A stretch of 64,000 nucleotides of DNA from Solirubrobacter sp963736505 (GCA_963736505.1 CAVTOZ010000002.1:1-64000), one strand, 5' to 3'; positions 1 to 12,050 are shown, counted from the stretch's first letter. Notes: generated by a model from the letters alone, not told the origin. A program made the numbers and translations.

Positions 1-1510
1 GGGCCCTTCTCTTCGCGGTGCTTATTCGGCCGAAGCAGTATCTGTCGCAGCGCCTCCGCGGTTCGTCACGTCTCTCCCGCTGCTCGGCGAGGTGAGTCTC
101 TGCTCCTGACCGCATCCGCGGCCGTCGGCGACTGCTTCAGACTGATCGAGCTCACCCTCAAGGCTCGCGTGCGCCCGATCGATGTGATCGCTGCTCTTCC
201 GCGTGTTCTGGATGCCGTTGGGGACGCCATGTCAGTCGATCCGCAACCCGGTATTCGGCGGGACCGCGAACGCCCAGGGCTCGGGGCGAGCACCGCGCCC
301 ACGATCCTGTGGGTCTGATCGCCGCTCAGCTCGATGCGTCGGACGAAGCGCAGAGGTTCCTCGGCGAATTCCTTATCTCCAGGAGCCGAGTCGTGCCGTT
401 CGGCTCCGAGGGCTCCGGCAGACGGCCCCGGCGGTCCACAAGCTCGACGATGATCGCACCGTTGTCGCGTGCGCCCTGGATCGCAAGTCGATCGCTGACA
501 TCGATCACCGACAGAGGTCCCGAACCGTTCGGTAGTGCTCGAGCGAAAGCCGCGGCGATCAATGTTGCGCGAATCGATTTGCTGTTGCGGCGCCTCGGTG
601 ACTTGGGTGCCCACCGGCGTCGTCACTTCGGCGTCATCGACACGGTTGGGTGAGACCGCGGTTGAATCCGCCGGTACGAGCTGGTCGATGACCTCATCCA
701 GCACGGAGTTCGAACGCGGTGCTGAGGGAGACGTCGGTCTCCAGCAGGTCATAAGCGATGAATGTACTGCTGGGCGGAGAAGGTGCCATCAGCCAAGCCC
801 TGAGCAGCGGGCGGCGGGCCACCATGTTGTCGGCGATCGGCGCGCTCTGGTAGACTTGTTCGTCCAGATCCTCGAGAATCGCGCGTACGGTTTCCGGAAC
901 TGCCGCTGAAGGCTCCGTGGCGGGCGAAACACCTGATCCATCCGCCTCCGGGACATCGTACCGAGTATGTCCATCATGTGCGGCGTCTGCGCCCTCGTGA
1001 GCATGCAGTCGTCCGCCACCAGAGTCGCGCGTACGCGCGGCGGTCGATCTTCCTCGCCCGGGGACGAATCGATCCTTGAGCGGCAGTCGCGCGGAGCTCG
1101 CAGGCGGCCACCGCCACAAGGTGACGTCCGGGAGGACTACGAGCGCGTGGCGCGCCCAGATCGATCCGATCGCTGCTTCGGCCGGGAACAGCTCGGCGCG
1201 GGCGAGATACCCTCTCGCGGCCTGCGTGTCGAAGGGGAGCCCGCTCAGTCGCACTCGGGAACATCGCCGGGGTCAGCCTCATTCCCGGGGCGATCGCGAC
1301 GATCTCGCTTCCGAAGTAGCTCGAGCTCCGAACGCATCGACCCGCGGTGGCCCGGTTGCGGCAAAGACACAGCCTCGCGTCTCACACGTCGCTTCAACGG
1401 CGAGATCGTCAACGCTGCGATCCCCGTCAACGTACACGGCCGCTGCATACTCCTGAAGAGGGTCGAGGCGCGATGAGGCAGAATCTGCGGACGCACCGGG
1501 TCCGGGTCAT
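1..1510 (-). pseudogene. Unidentified fifth gene of the Z1/GHKL cluster, frameshifted, runs off the window
   Basis: I do not recognise this protein. The start is placed at the ATG at 1510 because it overlaps the stop of the upstream gene as ATGA, the same junction seen upstream in this cluster. The reading then hops between frames: EYAAAVYVDGDRSVDDLA near 1450-1390, GSIWARHALVVLPD near 1180-1120, AILEDLDEQVYQSAPIADN near 890-830, YDLLETDVSLSTAFELRA near 750-700 and VLDEVIDQLVPADS near 695-655. These blocks look like real protein, but no domain or catalytic motif is clear to me. At least three indels are needed to join them. In published MORC-type restriction clusters this position may hold an AIPR-type gene, but I see nothing that supports that name here. 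Confidence 0.4.
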
Positions 1511-2606
1511 TTGTACATAGAGGGTCGAAGTGCCGCGATGATCTCGCCCGAATACCTCGATGGATCGGTCGTCCGCATGTCCCGGACCGCGGAGATCGAG
1601 GCGCCCCGGAACACACGTCTCAACAATGCCTGCAGCGTTCCTGCCGAGGTCTCCTGCGGGAACTCGCGATCCTCGTCGAGCTCGTCGTGCCCTACCGCGA
1701 GATCGACGTAGCGTTCGTTCGACGTCGTAATGGATCGACGAGAGCAGGAGCTGGGCGACCTCATCGTCTGAACTGGCTGCCGTGATCCTGCACGAACAGC
1801 GATGGCGTCGTCCTCGTTCACCAACAGGTGCAACGTCCCCGAGGAACGTGGCTCGTGAAGATCGGCATTCACGTCGAGGTATCGAAGGCGACCCGGCCGG
1901 ATACCCCTGCGCACCGATGTCGACGACGCCCTCCACCGGAAATCGAGGTACGTCGCCCTGAAGCTTCGTGCGCTTGTCGTTGTCCCACAGGATGGTACCG
2001 CTTGTGCCAGGTCCACCGGACCGGTCGTCGGAATGCCGTCCCCGAGCCACGGCGCGAGACCGAGTGCAGACTGAGAGTCCCTGCCCAAAGCTCCCAGCCG
2101 CGAAGATCGACGCTCAGCTCGACGGCGTAGAGCCTCGAGCCGGGTACGGCGCCGACCTCTTCCAGCACTTCCCGTTCCACGCAGGCGGCCTGCTGACCAG
2201 TACACGCCCACTTGGAGCGTGGCGTCCCCGAGGCCGGCATCCTCCAGGAGGCGGGTCACGTCGATTCGGTACGGTGCGGCTCAACGACAGGTTGGTGCCG
2301 AAGTCCCAGGCAGGCAGCAGTGCGGGCAAGGGCTCGTCCCCTCGGGCTGTGTGCATCGACCCCCACTGTCGTGCGCGTACCACGTCCTGGACGGGCCGCC
2401 CATAGGGGAAGCCGCGGCTCCTGACAGCGCGGCCTCGGTGGACAGCGTCACAGGTTGCGACGGTTTCCGCCACCGGGCGAATGAGCAGCTGCCGCACCTG
2501 CCCACGTCCCCGGCATCGAATGCACATGCGGTGACTCCATAGAACGCATCGTCCGGGCCGCGCGAGCCGATCACCTCGTTTTACGGTTTTTTTTCCGAGC
2601 TGTCAT
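1507..2606 (-). pseudogene. Conserved cluster protein of unknown function (gene X), frameshifted
   Basis: Start ATG at 2606 overlaps a TGA of the preceding frame (ATGA), and the stop at 1507 overlaps the next start. An eight-base A-run on the coding strand (2587-2594) lies just inside the start and is a likely site of a frameshift. Recognisable blocks, in order over about 365 codons: LLIRPVAE, YGRPVQDVVRARQWGSMHTA, LPALLPAWDFGTNLSLSRT, RLLEDAGLGDATLQVGVYWS, AVELSVDLRGWELWAGTLSL, then a long acidic C-terminus ending RYSGEIIAALRPSMYK. These lie in different frames. I know no domain name for it. Its position after the GHKL ATPase makes it a likely accessory subunit of the same restriction-type system. 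Confidence 0.45.
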
Positions 2607-4258
2607 TCGACGGCTCGTCGTCTATCTTGAATGCTGTTGTTCGAGATCCTAGCCGCCGCCCCATGCCGCAATCGCGAGGCGAGGTTCCGCTGGATGACCG
2701 GCTGCCGTGGCTCGATGTCTCATGTCTTGGACGAGGGACATTGTCCCCGTGTCGGCTCCCACCCGAAGTTCGCCGACCAGGCGGAGCGGTCTTCCGCGCA
2801 TCCTCTGCCCGGATTGGACGCAGACATCTTGTGGAGCCTTCCCCGCCGACGTCACCGAGGAGATCGGCGAAGTAGCGACTTGCCGCACCCAGGGCGACGA
2901 ACGGGCTGTCGGGCTCAGCTCGCTGAGCGCCGGCCGCACGAACTCGCGCATCCGCCGCCTTCAACTCGCGCATGGTCGCGTTGACCAGTGTCTTCTCGTC
3001 GCCCTCCAGCCGGAGATCCCGACCGATTTCGTCGACGCAGTTGGGCGGTTCCGAACCGACGAAGATCCTGTCGACGTCGGCGTCCGCCTCGAAGACTCCC
3101 GCGTACCACACGCTCGGATCCCGCGGGAACGTCACCCGCGATGTATCTTGGACCACAAAGTCCTCGGCGTGCGGAGCAGGCATGTGTGGTGCACCGCATC
3201 GCGGAACCCGACTTCGAGGGCGACGCCTGACGGCGGCGGGATTGCGACGAAGTTCCGGCGAAGCGCGAGAATCCGGCGCGGAGGCCGATCGAGCGCGCCT
3301 CGACCATCTCCGCCGGGTCTCTTGTCACTTCCACGCGGTGGAGCGCATCGACAAATGAGCGCAGCACCTCATGGTCCGTTGGATGCGAGTCGGATGACTC
3401 TCGCCCTCCAACGAGGCACTGAAGACCATGTCCGCGCGGCCGTCCGCGCCGGGGAGCATCTCGGCCAGAGATGCCAGAGGATCACTTCTCGCATCCAATC
3501 CAGCGCTGCTTCGGGCGACCGATCGCCCAAGTTCGGGCAAGCAAGCGCGATCGTGGTACCTCGCTCTGCTCCGAGAAGCCGGGCAGGCCGAGTTGCTCGG
3601 CCCACGCGTCTGCTTCCACGTGTGGAGGGGGTCGGCCCCGTCGTCGCTCGCGCGTCCCACCAGTGCCGCCCCGTGTAGTTGACCCCGTCCTGCGTGTGGC
3701 TGCGGCCCAGGGCGATGCCGACCAGCCGAGATTCGTCGCCGCCGTCGGCGGCGCGACAACGCGTATGGGCCACGACCGCACCGGTGCGCGACGCGGCGAA
3801 CAAGCTCGACTGCCGAAACCGTAGGTGCCGCCACGAGCCCTTCGCCCGTGTCGCCGCTGTTGAGCACGAAGGAGTGTCGGCGCGGAAGGTCCTCGCGCTC
3901 CTGATCACCCCTGGTCGGACCTGCGAGCCCCACCGTGCCACGGTCCGAGATGAACAACACCCACGGTCCGGCTCCGACAGCGCCGCGGCGACCCGGACGC
4001 CTGGCATAACAGCCGACTCTCGCAACAGCTCACGCCAGATCTCGCCGCGCCGCGCTCCGAGGCGCACCAGGTCGATGCTGAAGCGGACCGGTTGGACCGA
4101 TGCCGCGTCCCGGCCATCCCAGCTGTTCTGCGCGGTCTGACGGACGAGCACGGTCAACCGATCAAGTGTGGGCCGACCCAACTGATTTCTGATTCCTTCG
4201 GCCTTGGTCGCACCAAGGGCTCCCACCTTTGCGACACCCAGCTGGGTTCGAACTTCAT
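2603..4258 (-). pseudogene. GHKL (MORC/MutL-like) ATPase of a Z1-type restriction cluster, frameshifted
   Basis: A GHKL-fold ATPase is visible in pieces. The N-box region reads VRQTAQNSWDGRD (about 4135), with the expected N and D, but the usual Glu four residues before the Asn is Gln here. The G1 box reads ISDRGTVGLAGPTR (about 3945). The G2 lid GGTYGFG lies in the third frame near 3825, followed by SLFAASRTGAVVAHTR. Later blocks are GIALGRSHTQDGVNYTGRHWW and GTTIALACPNLGDRSPEAAL. At least five frame changes are needed over about 550 codons. The start is taken as ATG 4258, overlapping the upstream stop as ATGA; the downstream frame needs one extra base just after it. In the known family this ATPase partners a Z1 helicase and a PD-(D/E)XK nuclease, exactly the neighbours here. 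Confidence 0.7.
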
Positions 4259-5279
4259 CGGCTGGTGAGCAAGTTGCGGATGTGTATATCGACTGCCCCC
4301 TCGGACATGACGACATCTGTAGGTGCGGCCGCGAGGTTCAATTCGTACTCCAGCGCGCCTATCGCATCGGTCACGCTGGCGGGTAGGTGGTGTGCGCTGA
4401 GTCTCGAAAAGCGTCTGCTACGCGATACCAGCTCTCGCCATCACACGGAAGGAGATGCGCCGATAAGCCTCCGCATGCGCAGGCCGGTAGCCCAGCGCGT
4501 GGAGACGACCGGCCAGCACGTCGTCCGTCGCGACTTCCTGCGCGCGCTCGATGAGGTCGATGACACTCGGTCCTCCGGCGGACGCCTCTGCGACGCGAAC
4601 GTGGTACAGCGCGAGCTCTCCTCCAGGGGGCGCGTCGAGCTGGTCGAGTCCATGCACGCGCACACAAAGCCCGTCTTCAGTCAAGCTTGTCTTTACCTCT
4701 ATTGCCAGTGGCCCCGCGAGGAAGTCGTCGCGCCCCGAGAGGTCCGATCCATGCGGACGTAGCGCCCGCATCGCGTTCGAGCATCTGCACCAGGAGCCGG
4801 AGCTCGCCGAACAGACCAGCGAGTTGACGCGTCGTGAAAAGTCGCTCCCCCGATGCCAACAGCGCCCGCCAGTCCGCGAGGCACCTCCGCAGTGGGCGAT
4901 CGGCTGGAGCGTCGTCATCCATCGCGTCGAGCCGGACGACTGCGTCCGCGAGGAGGGATGCGAACACCGGGAACAATCGCGGCTGAAGGCAGACTAAGTC
5001 GGCGTACCAGCGAAGTACCCCGTCTCGCTCGAGCGGGCGAAGTACCAGGTGGACGCCTGCGCTCCGACGATCGTCCTTGAACGTCCGATGCTCCTCCGCC
5101 GCCAACGGGACGAGTAGGTGTGAGCCAGTGAAATCGCGTCCGACAAGGACAGGAATGCCACCGATCGTGATCGGCAGGTCGATCGTGCTGACCTGCTCGT
5201 CTCGTGGTGGGGATTCGCCTCGCAGGCGGTCGAAGCGCTCGACGAGCGCGGCTCGCAGTTGGTCGGCGGCGAACGTCAT
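4255..5279 (-). pseudogene. PD-(D/E)XK motif nuclease (DUF4420 type), frameshifted
   Basis: Start ATG at 5279 overlaps the Z1 stop (ATGA). The first frame runs to about 4750 and carries FAADQLRAALVERFDRLRGE and the glutamate-bearing LAGLFGELRLLVQML. After a frameshift near 4740 the active-site half continues with GRDDFL, then AIEVKTS, giving the E, D and ExK arrangement expected of this nuclease family. A second change near 4430 gives the C-terminus ending IRNLLTSR, with a stop at 4255 that overlaps the GHKL start. Total length of about 340 codons fits the family. It is expected to be the DNA-cleaving subunit working with the Z1 helicase and GHKL ATPase. All active-site residues survive, so the breaks are either recent or sequencing errors. 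Confidence 0.75.
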
Positions 5280-7871
5280 TCCAGTTCCATCAGGGCGTCG
5301 ACGTCTTCCTGTTCCACGTCGCCCGTGGCGGCGGGCGCGACTCGCGACAGGTCCGCGGACCATCGTGCGACCGAGTCGCGCTCCGGCTGCGGAAACACGA
5401 GCCCGACGCCGATGGGCGTCGTGACGGCTGCGAGGGGCCGACGCGACTTGACGTTGCGCGGATCAGGGCGCGACATCGCGTCGATGGCATAGAGCACGAG
5501 CAATCCGTGATCGGGCAGCTGCTTCTGGCGCGAGTCGCGGATGACGGCCTCAGACGCGGACGCCGGCGGCAGATCCGGAAGGTCGAGCGCCGCGTCCGCA
5601 CGGCTCATCAATGTCTTTATGTCGGCCGCGTCGTCGGGGCTGTCCCGAAGCCGGGCGCGGATGGAGCTCGGCACGACGACTCCCGAGCCGAAATCAAGGG
5701 CTCACCGAACCCCTTGTCCATCACGGCCACGTTCCAGAGTTCGAGCGTTCCGGCGTCCCGTCGCTGATTGATGTAGTCGACGAGAAGCTGCGACCGACCG
5801 TCGATCGAGATGTTGTGGAAGCGGTAGGCGCCCAGAAACGCGAGAATGGCGTCCGCATCGACATTCCGCCATAGCGCAGTTCCGTCGCGACGGCCAGCCG
5901 CCGACGCTGTCGCGACCAAAGATCTCGCTGCTTCCTGATTGCAGTTCAGCCAGTCCTCGTCGACGACCTTGAAGTAGCGCGTCTGCACGCGGATGCCGCC
6001 GTATGCCGCCGAGACCTTGACTGCATCGCGCATTTTGGCGGCCGCGGTGATCGCCAACGCAGGGTGCGAGCGAATGCGCACCGCAAACGTGAGCGGTGTT
6101 CGTCCTCCACCATGTATCGCGCGATGTCCTGTCGCATCTCGGCCTCCACGCCGGCGAGATGGCGGAACCACTCCTCAAGTTCCCGCGTCATCCAGATTCG
6201 AGGGAGATCTGCGTACCCGTCTCGGTAGCCGAACCATCTGCCCATCTGCAAGAGGGTGTCGTAGGCGGTCGAGGAGCGTACAAAGAAGCTGGAGACGAGC
6301 CCCTCGAGGGTAAGTCCTCTCGACAGCGTGTTCCCGCCGATCGCGATGGCGACGACAGGTTCGTCACCGTAATCGAGGCGTTCCTCGCTCATGGAGTTGT
6401 CGAGAACCACGCGCGTCTGCTCCACAACGTCGATGAGGTGTCCGACTAGATCGTCGAATCGAACTGGTGACTCGCCGGCATCCCCTGACGGCACAGCCTC
6501 CGTTTCTCGGTCCCACTGCGCACGCAGCTCGGCGAGCAGATCGACGTCGCGGCCGCGTAGCCGCTGCGTGATCCTCTCCCCGAAGCTTTCGAACGGTCCT
6601 TCGAACGACTGATGCACAGAGACGCGGAGGCTGGTGTGAACGAGCATCGTCGAATGCTGCACGCCAGTCCCCCGGTGCCGACGAGCGGCGGTGGCCAGCC
6701 AGAACCAGAGCACCGCTTCTCGCAGGGCGCCGGACAGCCGCGGCGAGAAGCCGTCCACGTCAAGGCTCGTCAGTGGGCGCACGTCTCCGACCTCGTCGTC
6801 GGGAACCGTGCGGATCATGTCCCATCCGTCGTCCAGGTGCTCGGGATCCTCGCCGTCCAGCGGCTCTCGACCGAACAGCACTTCCGGTCCGTAGTGACCC
6901 TTTGACTTCGGAAGGTCGACGATGAAGTCGCGCGGATAGAGGTCGTCCGCGGCCGGGTCGATCAGCAGGTTGGCGAACGGCGTCGCCGTATAGCCGACGT
7001 ACGCGCAGCGCGGCAGCAGGCCGAGCATTCGGCGGATAAGCGGATTGATGGTGGCTGTCGCGACGGCCGCCTGGTCGGCCTCGTCGTCGATGACCAGCGC
7101 CGGAATGCCTTCGAGTGTCGCGCCCGCTTCTTCGAGCCACGCGATGAGCTTCCGTAGGACTGCGCCGTTCTTCTTGACTACGCATAGCACTGGCTGTTGC
7201 GAGTGTCGTCCGAAAAACGCCGGAGCGTTATGTATCGGCTGAAAATCGTGTTCAGGACCGGTCAGCTGATGCCAGAACTCCGGATTGGCGTCGATCAACT
7301 GGCGGATGAGCCGCTTCTGCGTCTGTCGTCGGAGCTCGTTGTGCACCCCCGCCAGCACGATGAAGAGGCGATATCCCCTGTCCGCCGCCTTCGCGGCGAC
7401 CGAGGTGAAGTTGGTGGTCTTGCCCGACTGCACGTGACCCAGGACGAGCCCTTTCGTTGAGAATGCGTGCGTTCGGGGATGGTCGAGCAGGCTGAGGATC
7501 AGCGACGACGAGTCGTCGAGTGCCTCCAAGTTGTCCGGGTCCCACGCTTGCGCACGGAGTGAGTCCGCAAGCGGTGGCCAGCACCTGTCTTCCAGTTGCG
7601 GCCCCCGATACCACGTGATGCGATGTCCGCTTTGGACGTACTGCGGAGCGCCGGCCTTGCGGATCTGGCCGGCATGGTGCTCGAAACGTCGGACCACGTC
7701 CTCCAGGACCTCGGCGGGCACACGCAGCCGACGCAGCATCGCCTCGGCCTGCTGGACGCCCATAGCGTCCGCGGCCTGCTCGAACGCCGCGTACTCCTGA
7801 CTGGCGCTCTCGCGCGTTCCGTTGTCCCGCTCCGATTCCCCCACGGTGCCGTCGATCGAGATACTAAGCAC
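5276..7871 (-). pseudogene. Z1 domain superfamily II-type helicase, 3' part frameshifted
   Basis: The first 620 or so codons are one clean frame from a GTG at 7871. Walker A reads GHVQSGKTT (Lys about 151) and Walker B reads LVIDDEADQA. The Z1 domain follows with GGNTLSRGLTLEGL and QMGRWFGYRDGYADLPRIW. A frameshift near 6080 moves the frame to IRSHPALAITAAAKMRDAVK and on to LELWNVAVMDKGFGEPL. Another near 5690 leads to GLLVLYAIDAMSR and the stop at 5276. The full protein would be about 865 residues, normal for Z1 proteins. Family knowledge: Z1 ATPases lie in operons with MORC/GHKL ATPases, PD-(D/E)XK nucleases and often a cytosine methylase. No methylase is visible in this window. Confidence 0.85.
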
Positions 7872-8838
7872 TGGCCGAGTTCGAGAGAACAGCTATTCGT
7901 CCAGCATCAAGAAGACCCAGGTCGGTGAAGGGAACCTTCGGTGTCGTCTGCGGCGGCAGCGCGCGCTCTGGCGAGCAGCGTTGCTGCCACGTCGCAGATC
8001 GTGCGCTTCAGTGGTTGCGCGGGCCTTGGGTTGCCCTCCGGCGAGGCAACTCGCGCGTGCAGCTATGCGGGCGCAGCAACCGAGCTTTCGATCGTCGAAG
8101 CTTCGAATGAGTCGACCTCTGGACCGAGGCGTGGTCGGCACCGAGGTTTCGCGATTGACCTCGCGCCACGCGATCGCGACATGCTCGTGGACGCTCCGGC
8201 AGAGAGACGTGAGCACGCAGGATTGGCTGATCAAAGCACCCCGGGCGCTTCACACGGCTAGCTCGTGGATTCGGCTGTAAGGAGACTCTCGATCAGCCGA
8301 TCAAGCTCTTCGTCCATGGCGCTCGCGTCGAGTCCTGGGAATGGTGCTCGGGCCATCGCCTCGACCGGGCGTCGGAGAGGTCGAGTGCGTTCAGCCACAT
8401 CGGCGACGCGCAGGGTGCTGGTCCAGCCCGCCGCGACGAGGCTAGCCCGACCCCGATCACGACCCTCAAACCCGCGCCGCAGGGGGTCCAGCACAAAGAG
8501 TGTGCAAGTGCGTGCCGCTTTGGGGAAGTTCGGTTCCGCGTCGCGTCGCAGTCTGCTCGTACGGGCGCTCTGGCCGGTGCCTGGGCGATCGACGGCGGAC
8601 TCGTGGCCGTGAGCGGAGTCTCGTCGGCTTATCGAGTAGAGGCCCATGCTCTCGCTCGAGGATCTGGATCTGCTCGATGTGGCGGCCGCGTTGCTGCGGA
8701 CGGCGTCGCGCGGCGCCAGCGGATCGCTGTCATCCGCCCGACAGAGCCCTCCGAGCACGTTTCGTCACCGCGCTGACAGCGCTCTCCAATTCGTCTGCCC
8801 GATCGGGCGTCTCGGCGGCCTGGGTCTCTGAGGAACCC
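7872..8838. other. No supported gene; possible minus-strand remnant ending at 8258
   Basis: This 970-base stretch lies between the Z1 start and the relaxase start. A minus-strand frame ending in a TAG at 8258 has a plausible C-terminal helix (GLDASAMDEELDRLIESLL), and a second frame near 8500 gives CTLFVLDPLRRGFEG. These could be the tail of a decayed gene upstream of Z1, the place where a methylase would be expected. No methyltransferase motif is visible. I see no RNA gene or repeat. Confidence 0.3.
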
Positions 8839-11698
8839 ATGCTGTCGATCGGAAAGCTCGCTGTCGGCCAGGCCGACTACTACCTGGAGCAGGCGCACGG
8901 CGCCGTCACGCGCGCCGGTGTCGGTGCGCTCGGGTGTCGAGGACTACTACCTCGGCGGCCCAGAGGCGGCCGGCGTGTGGATCGGCGTCGGAGCGCCTGC
9001 GCTCGGTCTCGCCGGCGCGGTCGATGCCGCTCGGCTCGATCGCGTGCTCGCCGGCGAGCATCCGGCGAGTGGGGAGCCGCTCGGGCGCGTCGTGCGCGGC
9101 CGGGTGCCTGGGTTCGACCTGACGTTCTCGGCGCCGAAGAGCGTGAGCGTGCTGTTCGGGATCGGTGACGACGCGTTGCGGCGGGCGATCCGGGATGCGC
9201 ACGACGATGCCGTGGGCGAGGCGCTCGGGTATCTCGAGCGCGAGGCGGCGGTGACGCGGCGTGGGCCGGGTGGTGTGCACGTGATCGCCGGGCGTGGGCT
9301 GATCGGGGCGGCGTTCCGGCATCGGACGTCGCGGGCCGGTGATCCGCAGCTCCATACGCACGTGCTCGTCGCCAACCTCGTGCTCGGTGCCGATGGGCGC
9401 TGGTCGACGCTCGACGGGCGCCGGATCTACGCGCACGCGAAGACGGCGGGCTACCTGTACGAGGCGCGGCTGCGGTCGCTGCTGACGCGCGAGCTCGGTG
9501 TGTCGTGGGGTCCGGTGCGCAACGGGATCGCCGACGTGGACGGCGTCCCGGCCGGCGTGCTTCGCGCGTTCAGCCGGCGGCGAGCGGACATCGAGGCCGA
9601 GCTCGAGCGGCGTGGCGCGTCGAGCGCCGGGGCGGCGCAGATCGCGGCGCTGGCGACCCGGCGCGCGAAGGACTACGGCGTCACGCCGGAGCAGCTCGTT
9701 CCCGAGTGGCGGCGGCGGGCGAGCGAGCTGGGATTGGACGCCGATGTGGTGCGCGGGCTCATGGCGCGCGAGCGGCCGGCACCGCTGCAGGCCGATCAGC
9801 TTGAGGAGATCGCCGATCGCCTCGCGGGGCCGAACGGGCTGACGGCGCGCCGCTCGTCGTTCACGCGCCGGGACGTGCTGCAGGCGTGGAGCGAGGCGCT
9901 GCCCGCCGGCGCCGATGTCTCGGTTGCCGACGCTCGAGCGCCTGGCGGATGACTTCCTGCACTCGCATCGCGCCGTCGTCCTCGCCACTGGCGATGCGAG
10001 CGAGCAGGTGGGCCATGTGCTTACGGCGGACGCCCGCGCGGTGGCGACCGTCGAGCGGGAGCGGTCGTACTCGACGCCCGAGTTGCTCGCGCTGGAGCGG
10101 CAGATCATCGATCACGCGGTGACGGCGCGGCGATCGGCGTGCGCACGCCCACACCGCCAACGCGGTCGAGCGTGCGCTTCGGAGGCGGCCGTCGATCGCC
10201 GACGAGCAGGCGGCGATGGTGCGCCGGCTGGTGCTCGAGCCGGCCGGTGTCGCGGTCGTTGTCGGGCAGGCGGGTACCGGCAAGACGTTCGCGCTCGGCG
10301 CGGCGCGCGAGGCGTGGGAGGCGAGCGGTCGCCGGGTGCTCGGTGCGGCGCTCGCGCGGCGGGCGGCGCGGGAGCTCGAGGAGGGTGCCGGCATTCCGAG
10401 CACGAGCGTGACGGCGCTGCTGGAGGAGCTGCGTCGCCGGCCGCTGAGCACGCTCGGCCGCGGTGCGGTGCTCGTGATCGACGAGGCGGCGCATGGTGCC
10501 GACGCGCGAGCTCGCGGAGGTGGTCGAGCGGGTCCGTGCGGCGGAGGCGAAGCTCGTGCTGGTCGGCGACCATCGGCAGCTGCCGGAGCTCGGAGCGGGT
10601 GGCGCGTTCCGCGGGCTGCTGACGCGCGTGCCGGTGATCGAGCTGACCGAGAACCGCCGGCAGGCGGCCGAGTGGGAGCGCGAGGCGCTCGCGCTGGTCC
10701 GCTCCGGCGCGGCCGGCGACGCGGTCCGCTCGTACGAGCGGCACGAGCGGGTCGTGAGCGGCGAGGACGCTGCCGCGCTTCGCCAGCGTCTGGTCGCCGA
10801 CTGGTGGGCGGCGAACGATCCCGACGGCGCGTTGATGATCGCCCACCGGCGCGTCGACGTCGCCGATCTCAACGGCCGCGCGCACGCGCTCATGCGTGCG
10901 GCGGGCGCGCTCGGAGCGGACGAGCTGCGCGTCGGCGGCGCCGGCTTCTCCGTCGGCGACCGCGTCGTGCTGCGGCGCAACGAGCGCGTCGCTGAACGTG
11001 GTCAACGGCGATCGCGGAACGGTCGTGGCGATCGATCCGGCGGCCGGCGAGCTGACGGTGGAGCTGGGCGCGCGCCGCGTCACGCTCGGCGCCGAGCTAC
11101 CTCGAGCGCGCCGACCGGCATGGTCGACCCGCGCTCGAGCACGGCTACGCGATCACCGGCCACCTCGCGCAGGGCCTCACGTGCCGGCGGACGTTCGTGC
11201 TGGCGACCGATCAGATCTCGCGCGAGTGGGGCTACGTCGCGCTCAGCCGCGGGGTCGAGTCCAACCGGCTCTACGTCGTCGCGGGCGATGCTCCGGAGCG
11301 GCTCGAGTACGCGCCCGGCGCGCCGCCGTCCCGCGATGCGCGGGCGGCGCTGGTCGCGGGCCTCGGTCGTTCGGACGCGCAGCGGATGGCGAGCGATCAT
11401 GCGCCGGCCTCCGCGGATCTGATCCGCGCCGCGAAGGAGCTCGCGGAGGTCGAGCGTGCGCGCTCGGATGCGGTCGCCGAGCGGTGGCGCCTGGAGCGAC
11501 AGCGCGTGCCGTGGTTCCGGCCGGCGGCTCGGCGCGAGCACGCCGCAGGCGCTCGTGCGGGCGCAATCATCGACCGAGGAGCTGGGCGAGCGCGTCGCCC
11601 GGCTGCGTGAGCGGCAGGCCGCGCTGCTCCAGGCGCGTCGCGAGCCCGTGGTTGCGCGTCGAGTGGAGCGCGCACGCTCGATCGGGCGGGAGCTGTGA
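8839..11698 (+). pseudogene. MobF-family conjugative relaxase with TraI/RecD-type helicase domain, frameshifted
   Basis: The ATG at 8839 gives the typical MobF start MLSIGKLAVGQADYYLEQA, whose tyrosine pair supplies the nicking residue. A frameshift near 8930 leads into the long relaxase frame with FSAPKSVSVLFG and the three-histidine HUH motif DPQLHTHVLVAN. The helicase half is present in pieces: Walker A GQAGTGKT (about 10270), Walker B VLVIDEA (about 10475), VLVGDHRQLPELGAGGAF (about 10560-10610), and the C-terminal AITGHLAQGLTCRRTFVLA and WGYVALSRGVESNRLYV (about 11150-11270). It ends with REPVVARRVERARSIGREL. About seven indels separate the pieces, for example near 10490 where DEAG-MVPTREL is split. 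The intact protein would be about 950 residues. It marks a conjugative or mobilisable element together with the excisionase and integrase just downstream. Confidence 0.85.
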
Positions 11699-11699
11699 G

Positions 11700-11981
11700 A
11701 TGAGCGACGAGACGCTGCTCAAGCCCGTCGACGTCGCCAAGCGCTGCCAGGTCAACACGAAGACCGTGCTGCGCGCGATCCACGCCGGGCGGCTGCGTGC
11801 GAGCCGGCTCGGCGAGAGCGGGGCGCTGCGCGTCCGGCCCGAGGACGTGGAGGCGTGGATCGACGCGACGGTGGTCGAGCCGCCGGCTCGTGCCGAGGCG
11901 CCGCCGTTGCGGGTGGTCGGCCGCGCGAGCGCGCTCGGGCGCCTGGTGGTCACGCCCGAGATGGGACGTCCTTCTCGCTGA
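11700..11981 (+). CDS. Helix-turn-helix excisionase-like protein
   Basis: 93 residues, starting with an ATG at 11700 one base after the relaxase stop. The N-terminal half is a MerR-type/HTH_17 winged helix: LLKPVDVAKRCQVNTKTVLR, then IHAGRLRASRLG and RVRPEDVEAWID, the standard pattern of recombination directionality factors and small DNA-binding proteins that precede actinobacterial integrases. The C-terminal 35 residues are low-complexity. The location between relaxase and integrase supports a role in excision control of the element. It is intact, unlike the relaxase. Confidence 0.75.
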   Translation: MSDETLLKPVDVAKRCQVNTKTVLRAIHAGRLRASRLGESGALRVRPEDVEAWIDATVVEPPARAEAPPLRVVGRASALGRLVVTPEMGRPSR

Positions 11982-12050
11982 CGGGGGCGAGTTTCGCGCC
12001 GGCCGTCCTACACGTTGGACGATGCTCGGCGAGCAGGTCCACCCCTGGTC

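Noticed and set aside
8500..8760. Possible methyltransferase remnant upstream of Z1
   Set aside because: No catalytic or SAM-binding motif can be read in any frame.
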